DNA of 64,000 nucleotides from Pyricularia pennisetigena. Its lineage: Eukaryota > Ascomycota > Sordariomycetes > Magnaporthales > Pyriculariaceae. Of the stretch, positions 42,041-53,488 are shown piece after piece; position 1 is the first letter of the stretch; every line of letters starts with the position of its first letter. The position numbers were made by a program, and so were the translations under genes. The stretch covers positions 136,747-200,746 of the forward strand of contig NC_043741.1 in NCBI RefSeq assembly GCF_004337985.1, read 5' to 3'. The notes beneath the pieces were generated by a model, which did no database searches, was not told the origin of the DNA, and worked only from the letters and a program-made list of their open reading frames with translations.

Positions 42041-43301
42041 AGATAATGAAATCAGGCATTATAAGGCAGTCGGGTATATAGCGCATTGATTCCACAAGTT
42101 TAGCTGATTCGGGTAATATACCTTTGTTGTCTACTTTTAACTTTTTCAAGTCCCGTCTTTTAGATTTGATTCTGCAGAAAAGGAAAGGAAAAAAGAATGG
42201 GAAACGCCGGGCAGCGCGGACGAAAGCAAGGTCGGCGTGGAGATTCACATGAAAACTCCGAAACTATCACTATCTCCAGCTTGGATCTGCAGGCTGCCGC
42301 TGGACATGGAGCTCTGATAACCTACACACGCTCGGCTGCTTGCGCCCTGTCCGTGACAGCGATCCCACTGGTCTTGAGAGCATGACCGTGAACAACTACA
42401 GACTTCGGCTTTCTCATCGAGAGTAGTCGGGTGTTTGATTTATTTAGAATGTGAGGTTTGTACTCTACGTACTTTGGTGCTATTGGATAATAACACGGCC
42501 TACGTATTGTTTTACCACTAAGACAATACAACGGATCCTAGTTTTATCGGGACTGATACTGTCCTTGCCTCACGCGACAATAGACAATGCGTGCTCGCAG
42601 TCAATAGCTTCAGTTGTAGTGTCGTTCATGAATCGTTCATCTAAATTGATTAATGCCAACAATGTATAAAAAAGTAAGTAGCTGGAGGAAACTGATTATT
42701 GACTACTGGTTTGCTTTATATTCACTATCTGTCTCTTTATATTCTTGCTGCCAGGTTCATCTCGGACTGAAGAGAGCTTTTTTGGACATTGAAACCGTGA
42801 ACATATTCTTGAACTTAAAACAAGCATATTTACCGCTCTACACGAACAAAAGGCACTGTGTCTACGTATTAATTCTATTCTGATTTCGTTGACGTATACT
42901 GCGAGTCCAATCCGTTCTATTTGTAGAAATTAGTGACTCGATTTTGCGACTCATCCATGCCTACTCTGCCTGGCTATTAGGACTGCGCGACTACCAATTT
43001 TTGATGCCTTACTAAACAAACCCGGGTAACCCCAGTCGGCCCCGTTTCATATTGCCTGATGGAAAATTGCTTTTATTTACTATTCGTGTTATAAATAACT
43101 CAGCATTAAATAGACGGTTGTATATGAGCGGCGTCCTGCCTATAACAAGTTAACGGCCTCGCCAGTTAATCTGACCTTGGTCGTGCCTTTTGTGGTAATA
43201 TCGCATCTGAGCAGTTCCTCCTCGCCGGGTTTTTACATCGGCCTTTGCATATCGCCAGAGTAAAGAAAAGTCTAGTTTGTAACGTCTTCTTTTCACCCAC
43301 G
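42041..43301. other. Intergenic region upstream of compact cutinase
   Basis: AT-rich, only short frames. A two-exon 49-codon reading at 42650-42884 has perfect-looking splice sites but no protein features. No supported gene. Confidence 0.5.
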
Positions 43302-44165
43302 ATGGTTTCCGCACTCCCGATAGTTTGGTTGTTGTTTGCTGCGGCCGCTGCAGGGACATTACCGCAACCGACCGGCGATGCATCCAAAGCGGCCCCGACG
43401 TCGTGCGCCTCGGGCGTGCAGATATTCGTGGCTCGCGGCTCGACAGAGCGCTCCAGCTTGGGCAGGATCGCGCCCGTCGCCCAGAGCATAGCCAACTCCA
43501 TACCTGGTAGTTCCATCACTGCCCTAGACTACCCGGCCAAGATGAACCCAATAGTGTATTTATTTAGCGTCTCCAAGGGAACCAAGAATCTTTCCAAGCT
43601 TGTTAAAAACTATGTCGAAATGTGCCCCCAAAGCAAGATCGTCTTGATTGGTTATTCCCAGGGTGCGCATGTCGTCGGCGACCTCGTTTGCGGCGCAAGC
43701 AGTCTTCCAATCGTCAGATCAAAACCAATCAATTCCAATTACAACAAGAATAGTAAGTTCTCTTTTTTTCTTTTTCTTTTTTTTTCGGTCCCCGGCCGCA
43801 CAGTTTATGCTGGATTCTACGTGTTAAAGAGACGATTGGATGAGTACTCATTCTACTTGCCATCCTGTCCAGTCATCGCAACGCTTCTTTTTGGCGATCC
43901 AACTCGCGCCGCCAATCAGTCATTCGACGTCGGTACCGTAACCAACCGCAACGGCTTTCTCCGGCGACACCGTAACGGCGCCTGCAGCGCTTATACCAAA
44001 ACCATCAAGTCATGGTGCGACAAGAACGACCGTTGGTGCGATAAGCATTCCCCGGAAGGCACAGATTCCTCAGTTCACAAGACGTACCAAGAAAAGTACA
44101 AGGCTGAGGCGACGCAGTTTGTACTGGACCAATGGAAATCTAGCCAAGAGACACTTGCTACTTGA
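43302..44165 (+). CDS. Cutinase (CE5), compact secreted form
   Basis: Two exons: 43302-43752 and 43873-44165, 247 aa. The 120-nt intron starts GTAAGT, has a T-rich tract and ends CCAG. It is a multiple of three without stops, so read-through stays open. Splicing makes NKNIIATLLFGDP, the form expected in cutinases, whereas read-through inserts 40 residues there. Signal peptide MVSALPIVWLLFAAAAAG. Core: QIFVARGSTERS, ALDYPAK, nucleophile GYSQG, GDP strand, Asp in CDKNDRWC, His in SSVHKTY. The triad is complete. Lysines and arginines are frequent in the second half, so the enzyme should be basic. Substrate is cutin or related polyesters outside the cell. It lies in the AT-rich accessory block, unlike the collagen-tailed cutinase. 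Confidence 0.85.
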   Translation: MVSALPIVWLLFAAAAAGTLPQPTGDASKAAPTSCASGVQIFVARGSTERSSLGRIAPVAQSIANSIPGSSITALDYPAKMNPIVYLFSVSKGTKNLSKLVKNYVEMCPQSKIVLIGYSQGAHVVGDLVCGASSLPIVRSKPINSNYNKNSKFSFFLFLFFSVPGRTVYAGFYVLKRRLDEYSFYLPSCPVIATLLFGDPTRAANQSFDVGTVTNRNGFLRRHRNGACSAYTKTIKSWCDKNDRWCDKHSPEGTDSSVHKTYQEKYKAEATQFVLDQWKSSQETLAT

Positions 44166-45897
44166 GTTACATTATTAGAGTTTTGTCACCGCTTCCCAAC
44201 TATGTATTATAATAGCACCAAAAGTTACTATCAACGAATCAAAAGATTTGAGTTCAACCTGGGTATCGGGGTACATACGTGTATTACAGCTGCCGGCAGA
44301 CTCTATCTTTGCCGATAAAATCTTGGTAAGTTGTGGCCCACAACTTGTGGGTTTCTTTTTTTTTCAGAAAACAAGGAGAGGAAGCAGCCACTGGGCTCCG
44401 GTAGATGTGCCGTCTTCCAAGACCGCCAAGAGGGTCATTCGGTTCATAATCTCGAGAAACGGCTAAAGCCCATTGCTGTTCAAGTAAATACCAAAGGAGC
44501 AAAGAGCTTTGCGGGTTGACGTACAAGGCCATGATTTTGGCTTTTGGGAAATAGCTGTAGCGCTTAACAAGAAAAAAAGCCCAGCAAGGCTACCCGTACA
44601 AGTAATTTGTCTCGGCTACAAAGATGTTGTGACTGAATCCGCTGCCGAAATAATTGGAACCTTTTTTTCCGTCAAGAAACAGTCTCTGGTGTAAAACGTG
44701 GTAGAAGACGGGGAGATACATTCAGCCGTTTCATGGGCTTCTGGCGAGGCCAACGACATAATATAAGTGAAGGCTAATCAGCTCGGCTCCCCGTGAACGA
44801 CGAGGCTTGTCGATCTAGGCTAGTCCAGATGATGCGCCTTGGCTGACAGCATCCGCTTGGCGATTGAACAAGGCTTATAGATCGCTCCAGACTTTCCAGA
44901 CTAGACTACAGTAGACTAGAATGGGTTGGCGCGTTTGCTGCAACACTTTGTCGATTGAAGGGAGGAGAAAAAGCTCGCAATAAGAGCCAGACCGTGTGAA
45001 GAGAGGATTGCGTACAGATCATATTCCGTGGTTGGTACTCTGGAGTCTATGGTTACCTTGCACAATTTCTTTGCGTAGAAATCTTTATCAAACAAGTATC
45101 AGAGGGGTATATTTTCCAAGGTAAAAAAAAAAGTCCTACGCACGAGATGCGATTGGACATTCGGAAGGCTGTTGTGGGTCAAGCCACAAGATGCTCATCC
45201 TGATTGGGGCGTTTCCCTTGCGATGCGCCGATGCCCTACTTTGGCAAAAAGCCGATGAGCTATACAATCGAAATGTGAGCAAATGGGCATCATGTTGACG
45301 CGGGGGGGAAAAACAAACACCCTGCACTTTTCCCCCTCGCAAAGGGCGAATAGGAGGTGGCTGCCGCTAGCGCCATCGTCGGCAGTCGCCGAGCTCGCTC
45401 CTAGCCGCCTCCCCCGCTATACTTTTTTCCGCGGCGGCGCACGTCACCGACCACGACTAATGACCATGGATGACAGCTACTCCACGCGAAAACCCAATTT
45501 AGATTCCGCGGGGGAAAAAAAAAATTATAGAGGGGTGGGTTGGGGAGGGATGGCGCAACAAGTGCCTTGCATAAGCGATCAGGTCCCGAATCGACATGTC
45601 ACGGTGGCGGCTGGCTTGCAAACCTTGATGGGCTTCCCAGCTGCACTCTTTTCTCTGCTTGCTTGGCGGCAGCCTTCCATGGCGTTCACGAGGGAAAACA
45701 AAGTGTCAGTGATGCGGCCGCAGCGGATGGCAGCATCAAGTTGCCACTTGGAGCCTCATAAGCTTCCTATGGGGGGTTTGGTCTCTGCTCTCTGTTTTTT
45801 TTTTCTTTTGTTGTTTTTTTCTGCTCCTTGCAATTTCCACATTTTTTTTTCACCATCTCCCAGAATCTATAATGCATAATTTAGTAGCAGGGCCAAA
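44166..45897. other. Intergenic region containing a relic
   Basis: Holds the decayed frame at 44368-44694 and the upstream region of the CFEM receptor. The open frame at 45283-45879 begins in A/G-rich DNA, ends in T-runs and shows no domain features, so I do not call it a gene. Confidence 0.45.
44368..44694 (+). pseudogene. Decayed coding frame with two TAA stops
   Basis: One plus frame reads as protein for about 105 codons (HWAPVDVPSSKTAKRVIRF; then RALRVDVQGHDFGFWEIAVA; then VICLGYKDVVTESAAEIIG), ending with a natural-looking TAA at 44692-44694. It is broken only by TAA at 44464-44466 and 44485-44487. Each stop is one C-to-T change away from CAA (Gln), the change that repeat-induced point mutation makes. 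A poly-T/CAG at its start could be an old splice acceptor. No family recognised. Confidence 0.38.
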
Positions 45898-48241
45898 ATG
45901 TTAAGTTTTGGACTGCTCGTCATTGTCAACCTGGTCTTGACCGGAGCCGTTGCCTCGCCGCCGTGGAAGGCCGAGTTGGTCCTTGCGCCGATTTTTCTTC
46001 AGATCCCGTCGTGTGCGGTAAGTAGGGAGTTGATATTTCTTTTTTTTTTTTTTTTCAAACTCAGACAACGAAGAAATTGGGTAATCAACAAAAAGAAAAG
46101 TCTAACAGATTTTGGGGACGTTTCTGTTTTCAAGGCAAACTGCGCACTCGATGGGCTCTCGACAACAACATGTCCGTATTCCAACCAGACATGTCTGTGT
46201 CAGGACGATAAATGGTTCCTGGGTTATCTCACACCCTGCATACGCAATAGTTGTTCGACTTGGGAGAGCCTCGGTGGGTTTTGGGACTTTTCTTGGCTTT
46301 GCACGGATGCCCTCTCCTGGGTTGGAGCCTCGGAAGGTGGGCTACGAGCTAACGATTCGATAAACAAAATCCACAGCTGCCATCAACGCAACCTCGACTA
46401 TCTGCAACCGCCCTCCGGCGAATCACTATGTCCAACTCCCCATCGGCATCGGGATCATGGCTGCCGTTCCGACGCTGCTGATCATCCTTCGACTAGCCCT
46501 CAAGCTGGCCAAGGTGTCGAGTTGGTATCATGATGATACCACCATCATATTGGCATGGGTGAGTTTGATGTTGACTTGTTGGTGTCTTGTTATCGGGGTT
46601 GGTTGTGATAAAAGTGATGGGGCGAGGTTAACCAGTGTCGGGCTGTGGCAGGTCCTTTTTGCAGCGCTCCTCCCGGCAGGAATTGAAGGTGAGTAGTTGG
46701 CGTATTTGATACCCACTTGGTCAGAAAAAAAAAAAAAAAAAAACAGACTTGTTTTTGTATAGAGGCTGATGCGATGCTTGCAGTTATCAAAAACAACCTG
46801 GCCACAGATATGTGGGCGATATCTGCACGCAGGATAACCCGTTTCCTCCTGGTTTGTTCTCCATCTTTTTACATTGTCCCTCACTTCTTTTTATTTTGTT
46901 GTCTCTCTCCCTCCACACCAACACTAACGCAAAACAAATCCCAGGTCATATTCATATTCGAACCCTTCTACTTCATCATGATCTGCCTCGTCAAGTCCTC
47001 GATCCTCTTCACCTACATGCGCATCTTTCGCGAGCCCGACGCCCAGCGCGTGTTTCGCTTCACGCACTACTTCAACATGTTCCAGACGGGCGTCTTCATC
47101 GTCTTGTGTTTCGTGCAGTGCCGGCCCCTGGACCACTTCTGGCTCGGCTGGACCGGCGAGGACCACCCGGGGTCCTGCTGGCACATGAACGACATACCCG
47201 TCACGCACGCCATCGTCGGGGTGCTGCTGGACCTGTGGATGTTTGGTCTGCCGGCTACGCTGGTGTGGCGACTCAACCTCAAGAGCCGGGAGAAGATTGG
47301 GGTGATGTTGATGTTTGGGTTTGGCGTCTTGTGAGTTTTGTTTGCATACCTTTTTTTTTTCTTTTCCTATGGTTCTGTACCCCACCAAAAAAAAAACAAC
47401 CCCAAGTACTCACCGTTCAGCACACAGCCTCATCGTAATAAGCTGCATCCGCATCCCGCTCCTCCTGTCCGTCTCCCCAGCGACCGCCATAACCGACGAG
47501 TCCCTCGAGGGCGCCATCTGGTCCAGCGCCGAGGTCTGCATCGGCATCTGCGTGGCCTGCATGCCGGCCCTGCGGCAGTTCATCAGTGTCATCGCGGCCC
47601 CGCGCATCCGCCGCCTCCTCGGCCTGCCCGAAAAGCAAAGCCGCGGCACGGCCAGCGGCCGCCTGTCCAGCACCACCGCGGCCAGCAGCAACAGCGCCGC
47701 CAGGAAGAGCGCTCTGCAGCAGAAGCGGCAGCTCCCGCCCGCACCGCCGCCGAGCAAGTCGAGGGACGGCAGCGGGGGCGGCAGCAGCAGCAGCATCACC
47801 ATCGCGCTGAGGCCGCTGGCGCCTGCGGACCTGCGGCCGCCGCCGCCGGTGCTGAAGCTGAGCGCGCCGGCGCCCGGGTCGAGGGACAGCACGTGCAGCG
47901 CCGGCGACAGGAGGTCGCGCGTGACGTTTGTGGACGCGGACCAGGGCGCCGCGAACCTGCGGCCCATGAGCGGCGTCTTTGTCAGGTGCGGGTCGGCGGC
48001 GGCGGCGGCGCTGGAGGGCGAGGGCGTCATCGAGTTCTCGGACCTGCGCGCCGTCGAGGTGGCGGACGACGTGGCAGGCGCTGGCAGGGGGATGTCGGTG
48101 GAGCATGGTGATGGGAGGTCGAGGAGGCCGATCAGCGAGGTCGATCTGATTGAGAGTTATCAGACGCCCAGTGTGTACGTGCCGAGTTTTGGGAGACGGT
48201 CATCGTCGGTGAATAGCTCGACGCCTGGGTTGGCGCTCTGA
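45898..48241 (+). CDS. CFEM-domain seven-TM receptor, PTH11-like
   Basis: Seven exons: 45898-46017, 46135-46273, 46377-46558, 46652-46688, 46763-46851, 46945-47330, 47428-48241; 588 aa. Junctions keep frame, with CTAAC branch points in introns 1, 2 and 5. Residues 1-20 are a signal peptide. The CFEM domain (PSCA, NCALDG, TTCPYSNQTCLC, TPCIRNSC, STICNRPP) has eight Cys. Then come seven membrane segments of the fungal rhodopsin-like type, with YHDDTTIILAW, DMWAISARRITRFL, FEPFYFIMICLVKSSILFTY, and RPLDHFW. The cytosolic tail of about 230 residues is Ser/Ala-rich and low in structure. Proteins of this class sense surface or host cues and signal through G proteins and cAMP. Exon 4 is only 37 nt; it is the least certain part of the model. 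Confidence 0.82.
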
Positions 48242-48428
48242 TTGGAAACTTTGTAATTTATCATTGATGTATTAAAGCATTGCATAGGACTGGCGTTTGG
48301 GGGGGGGTTTTTTTTTTTGTGGTTTTTGTTTTTGTTTTGGCAGGCATGGCTCCGTTGTTGTGGACGACAAACTGCTTGGGTACATATTAGACTAGATGTG
48401 GTACATAAAAGCCACCCCCGATCCAGCC

Positions 48429-50169
48429 CTACAAAAACCATCTAAACTCCTCAGCCCTCGGGCCATCCCTCAGCTTGTGAGTCGGCACATCCCTCGCACT
48501 AAGACGGACGCCCTGCCGTCTGTTCCTGGCCTTGTTGTCGAAAAACATGTAGGTGAACATGGACGCTGCAGCCAAAGCTCCGGCGGCACCGAAGCAAGCC
48601 ACCGTGATGAGACCCTTCTCGTACTTGGGGGCATCCTCGAGTCGGAAGATGTTGCTGGGAATGAGGCCCATCAGGTTGGCAAGGGGAACGCCGACCGAGG
48701 TCAGGACCAGACGCTGGCCTTCGTGGGCGATGTTGTTGTTGTACCACTGTTATTTTGTTAAGTGAGCTGTCAGTCACGACGTTCGATCCAGGAGGCCAAT
48801 CCGAGGTACCAACAAAAAGGTGCAAATAAATGGCGGCTTACCGTGCTGGTGAGAACAGACGGCGCAGACGTGCCCCAGCACATCATAAACGTCGCGAAAT
48901 AGCCAAGCTGGACCTGCGCGCCAATGTCCTGAATGGAAGCGTAGACGGCAAACCCTAAACAGGTAAAAGTAAACCCCAGTGCGACAAAGGGCCCGCGGAT
49001 ACGTCGCCAATCGGAAAGGAAGGCGAGGATGATGAGCATGACGGCACCCTGGTGTGATTCAGTACTTTTAGTATTCATCCTCTCTGCTGCAGCAAAAGAA
49101 AAAAAGGGGGCGGGGCCCAACTTACACCAATGTTCGGAGCGACAGTGTACAGGTTCGTCTGGATGGTGCCGTACCCAAGCCGCTGGATGATCTGCGGCAG
49201 GAACAGGTGCACGGCCTGGGCCGAGACGCCGACGCAGATCTCGATGAGCAAAAAGGCCCAGGTGGTCGGGTGCCTAAAGACGACGAGGGACTTGCGAAAG
49301 TTGAAGTCCTCCTCGACGACCGAGGACGAGTCGACGTGGATGCGGTGGTACGCCAGCGCCTTTTCCTCCTCGGTCAGGAAGCTGGCCGTCCCGGCGTTGA
49401 GCGGCAGGTACCAGTAGGCGAACAGGGCAAACAGCACCGTGATGGAGCCCTCGATGATGAACAGCCAGCGCCAGCGAAAGTCGATGAGGTCCGGGCGCTC
49501 GATCCGAAACACGGCAAACGCCAAGAGGCCGGAAAAGGCGTTGGCGATGTTGGCGGCCGCGTAGAATATGGCCAGCCGGCGCGCGAGCTCTCCGCGCCGG
49601 TAAAAAGTGGTGAGGTAGTAGATGACGAGCGGGAAGACGGCCGACTCTGCCATTCCCAGGAACCACCGCAGTGCAAAGATGCCGCCGAAACCCTTGGCGG
49701 CGGCCGTCAACAGGGTCATGGAGCCGAACACGACGGCCAGGCACGGCAGGACCCTGGCCGGGCCAAACTTCTTTCCGAGGATCGACAGGGGCGGGGCAAA
49801 AATGACAAACGGCACGAAGAAGATGGACAGGATCAGGTTGTACTGGCCGCTGGAGAAGCCGAGGTCGTCGCTCAGGCCGGCGGTCTGGGCGTTGCCGATG
49901 TTGCCCTTGTCGAGGGCGTTGAGGAGGTACAGGAAGGCGAGCACCGGCATGAGGCGGATGTCGAACTTGCGGCACAGGGCCCGCTCGGCGGCGTGGTCGA
50001 GCACGCGCGCCGTCTCGGATTGGTCCTCGATCACCTTGCCCATGTTGTGGCTGGCGGTCGAGTCCCTGCGATAATGCGCAACCGAGTCCTTGCCATCTTG
50101 CGCGGCGGCTGGAGTGGCTTCGTGGACCGAGGAGCTCGGCACTGGGCCATCCTGCGGTACGGATGACAT
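48429..50169 (-). CDS. MFS transporter, anion:cation symporter (ACS) type
   Basis: Three exons: 50169-49126, 49048-48842, 48746-48429, 522 aa, all phase 0. The start MSSVPQDG is chosen over upstream codons because the longer frame begins in A/T-rich leader. A cytosolic N-terminus of about 70 residues is followed by LCRKFDIRLMPVLAFLYLLN and LDKGNIGNA, the ACS signature of allantoate, nicotinate, pantothenate and related carriers. Further helices: RWFLGMAESAVFPLVIYYL, WRWLFIIEGSITVLFALFAY. Exon 2 gives FLSDWRRIRGPF; exon 3 gives the last helix and a basic C-terminal tail. It imports small organic acids or amino compounds with protons. It is transcribed divergently from the RidA gene across 1.6 kb. 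The substrate cannot be fixed from sequence. Confidence 0.85.
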
Positions 50170-51745
50170 GTTTGCGCGGGTGGTTTTTGCAGTGCTCCTC
50201 GGACGAAATGGATTGGTGCCGGCTGCCAAGAATTTATTATAAAACAAATGCAGGCTACATGCGACAACTAGCGGCCCGACATTTGAAAACAAGAAAAAAA
50301 AAACAAAAAAAAAGAAAAGAAACAAGACAACCAAAAATCTAGGCCCAATCTAAAGCTGGCGTTGTCTTATTTCTTATGGCGTCCCGAGCACAAGTGTGTG
50401 TACCCCTGTTTCGCAAGCCAGCAATGTACCGTACCACCAGGAGGGCACGGCATAAATGTAACGGTTGCCACCTTGGCCTCTTGAGAAAAAGGCTCGGGAT
50501 TGATAACATGCATGGTTGGAAACTAACAATCGGTCGGCCTTGTTTGGGGGGGGGAACGACCAGCGCTGGGAGATAAGCGTGGCATCATCTGGGGTACTTT
50601 GCCGATACGGATGGATACCAACACCATGCACATGCCAATGGTATGAATTTCTCGTATCAAACCCGATTTTTGTACCTTGTCAAAAACATACAATACATCA
50701 AACCCAGCAGGTCTGAAAACCAACCGAATGGGCGGGCGCAACTCCGAGAGAGACGCCTAAACGATAGGTTTCCCCGCATCTACAACGTTGCAACCAACAA
50801 ACAGTTTAGACAGGTGACTGGGACTTGGTACAGGATAGATTATACCCTAGCAACTGAATGGGGAATGAACCCACTGAATCGGTGGGGGGTATTTGGGGGG
50901 ATTTGGGCGAGCACTAACCCCCACCGGTGCGACTTGTGTCTAGCAGTAGATAGTATAATTGGGGTAGATAATGTAGATAGATAGTTTTGCATTTGATTGA
51001 TCGCTTGTTAGACTGTGGGAGCGGAAAGAGCGAGCAAAAGACCTGCATCTCGCTGGGATTGTTATTATTTTTATTATTTTTCTGTCGCGCAAATCAGCAG
51101 GGTCCTCGGTTCCATTTGAGAGTGGCGTTTTTAATTCGCTTCAACACCCGAGAACAAACAACAAGCAATGTTTGGTGACTTGTTGCGCCGAATAAGGTTA
51201 CCAGAAAGGGACAGAGGGGAAGGGCAAAGTGCGGAGAAACAAAATGGACAACCAAATCAGAAAAAAAGCCGTCAGTCTGGCAGCAAAAGCAAAACAAAAA
51301 TGAGGGGTTGGCGGACCTGGATCCCCCGATAGGCCAAATTTTCGGGCACAGGGTCCCTCGAACGAGCGGAGTTGGATGGGGGGGCCACATGGAGAGATTA
51401 ATGTCTTGCCATTCGGTCTCACTACGTCACTGGGCTGTTGTTTGTCTTGGCTACACCAAAGGCACTGTCTGCTAATTAATAGCGCCGGGCCGGAACGGGG
51501 TAGCACTCGCAGATTGCGAAAGTACCGGTCAACCCACACCCATGGTGGGGTTTTGCAGTCTCCCGATTCTCGGAGTGGCATCGCTGTCCGGAAGTGAAAT
51601 GAAGCTGTGCTACTATTTCTAGACTGGAATTTGGTAAAGAAGTCATCGTCAAATCAATTAATTCTCTGGCCAATTTGTAACTCACCGCTCCTACCGCTAC
51701 CACTTCTACCACCTCTACCGTCCAAATTTACAAAAATCCACCAAA
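50170..51745. other. Shared upstream region of transporter and RidA
   Basis: Divergent promoter region, with A-rich DNA near 50290-50320 and G-runs near 50546 and 50885. A T/A-rich tract lies near 51060-51080. No gene seen. Confidence 0.5.
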
Positions 51746-52293
51746 ATGTCCGAAAAGACTGCCGTCCTGACCGACAAGGCCCCCAAGCCCCTCCCCGGCA
51801 TCTACAGCCAGGCCATCAAGGCCAACGGCTTCGTTTTTGTTTCGGGTGCCGTGCCCATGGACCCTGTGAGCATGCAGATCATCGACGGCGACATCCAGGC
51901 GCACACGGTAAAAAACCCCCCTGCAATTTTTTGTTGTTGATACTCGGAACCCGATCGCTGATCTTAATCACCCCTCACTCCCAACAGCACCAATGCATCA
52001 AGAACCTGACCGCCATCCTCGAGGAGGCCGGTTCCAGCATCGAAAAGGTCGTCAAGGTCAACGTTTTCCTGTCCAACATGGACGACTTTGCGGCCATGAA
52101 TGAGATTTACATGCAGTACTGGGGCGAGGTCAAGCCGTGCCGGACGTAAGTTCTTTTATCTAGTGTTGCATGTTTGGCGTGCCACCTCATCCGAGAGCCG
52201 GGCTGACAGTTAGAGGGGTTTTGCAGATGCGTGGCCGTCAAGACGCTGCCGCTGAATGTGGATGTCGAGATTGAGTGCACAGCTTTGTGCTAG
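51746..52293 (+). CDS. RidA/YjgF/UK114-family enamine/imine deaminase
   Basis: Three exons: 51746-51907, 51988-52145, 52227-52293, 128 aa, the usual family length. Joins: HT|HQ in phase 0 and AC|A in phase 2. Intron 2 has a CTGAC branch. Motifs: PGIYSQAIKANGFVFVSG near the N-terminus, NLTAILEEAGSSIEKVVKV, NVFLSNMDDFAAMNEIY, and PCRTCVAVKTLPLNVDVEIE, including the conserved Arg that binds the substrate carboxylate and the C-terminal Glu. RidA trimers hydrolyse reactive 2-aminoacrylate and related enamines released by PLP enzymes, protecting other PLP enzymes. No mitochondrial presequence is visible, so cytosolic. A D-serine dehydratase-like gene lies 2.7 kb away. Confidence 0.9.
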
Positions 52294-52477
52294 ATGCCGG
52301 GCAGGAAGTTTGGTAGCCGGTTGGGGAATACCATAGCAAATTCACAAAATATCAGAGACAAAAGAGCACACACAACCTTGACTGATTCGCATTTCTATCA
52401 AACGTTCTCTTGTATTCTTTCCATACCCCATCATTCCTCATGCACAGCAAGCGTATAGACATTATACAACACACGAC

Positions 52478-53488
52478 CTACAACTCCTTCAGCGCGTCAC
52501 AGAAATAAGTAATGGCCCTCCTCCCATCCTCCAGCACGCCGTCCATGGCCAGAAACGGATGCGGCTGGCCCTCCAAGACGTGCACGTCGGCCCTGACGCC
52601 GGCCTTCTTCAGCTTGTCGCCAAAGGCGACCCCTTCGTCGCGCAGCACGTCCAGCTCGCCGCACACGATCACGGCCCGCGGCAGCCTGCTCCAATCGCCC
52701 CGCCAGAGCAGCGGGCTGGCTTCCGGGTTGGCCCAGTCCGACTCCCGCGGGAGGTAGTGGCGGCGGTACCACATCATCTTGGGCGCGGGGAGGGCGGGCG
52801 CGTGCTCGTTCTCGCGCCAGCTGGGCGTCGTCTGGGGCGAGGCCGTGTTGTCCGCCACGGGCACCGAGAGCAGCTGCAGGCGGAAGCGCGGGCCGTCGCC
52901 GGCCGCGGCGCGCTGGCACATGACGGCCGCGAGGTTGCCGCCGGCCGACGACCCGCCCGTCGCGAGCCGGTCGAGGTCCAGCCCCAGCAGCGCCCTGCCC
53001 TCGGTCGCGGTCCACCGCACGGCCTCCCAGCAGTCGTCGACGGCGGCCGGGAAGGGGTCCTCGGGCGCGAGGCGGTAGTCGACCGTGATGACGACGGCGC
53101 CGCCGCGCGCGCAGAGGTTGCTGCACACCACGTTCTCCGTGTCGATGGTGCCGAGCACCCAGCCGCCGCCGTGGAAGTAGACGCAGGCCGGCCAGCCGGA
53201 TGCGGGCCTGCTGCCGGCGGGAGTGAAGACGCGGACCTTGACGTCGGGCCCGCTGGACGTGGTGCGCGGAATGGTGTAGTCTTGGGTGCTGCCGACGGGG
53301 AGGAGCGGGCCCGCCCCTGGGATCAGCACGCCCGAGGACCGCGACGTGGCGATCGGTTGGAGGTGGACTTGCTGCTTGTCGGAGATGTGCGCGTTGTAGA
53401 AGGCGGCGTATTCCGGGTTGATGCGGGACGCGACGGAGGGGTGGAGGGGATAGGGTGGGAGGGGGTTTGATTCTGTTGATTGGGACAT
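52478..53488 (-). CDS. Alpha/beta hydrolase, hormone-sensitive-lipase-like (HSL) family
   Basis: Single exon, 336 aa, ATG at 53488. Oxyanion-hole motif HGGGW at about residue 110, nucleophile elbow GGSSAGG, Asp in GELDVLRDEG and His in GQPHPFLAMDG; complete triad. ITVDYRLAPEDPFPAA before the nucleophile is the family signature. Members are cytosolic esterases acting on small acyl esters, acetylated metabolites, lactones or arylacetamides. There is no signal peptide. It is convergent with RidA (184 bases between stops) and divergent from the D-serine dehydratase gene. Substrate unknown. Confidence 0.87.
   Translation of the reverse strand: MSQSTESNPLPPYPLHPSVASRINPEYAAFYNAHISDKQQVHLQPIATSRSSGVLIPGAGPLLPVGSTQDYTIPRTTSSGPDVKVRVFTPAGSRPASGWPACVYFHGGGWVLGTIDTENVVCSNLCARGGAVVITVDYRLAPEDPFPAAVDDCWEAVRWTATEGRALLGLDLDRLATGGSSAGGNLAAVMCQRAAAGDGPRFRLQLLSVPVADNTASPQTTPSWRENEHAPALPAPKMMWYRRHYLPRESDWANPEASPLLWRGDWSRLPRAVIVCGELDVLRDEGVAFGDKLKKAGVRADVHVLEGQPHPFLAMDGVLEDGRRAITYFCDALKEL

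Noticed and set aside
42650..42884. Two-exon 49-codon reading with GTAAGT...CTGAT...CCAG
   Set aside because: Splice signals are good, but the product has no signal peptide, domain or composition bias. Chance is likely in AT-rich DNA.
45283..45879. 198-codon plus frame before the CFEM receptor
   Set aside because: No ATG context, low complexity at both ends (A/G and T tracts), and overlaps the expected promoter.
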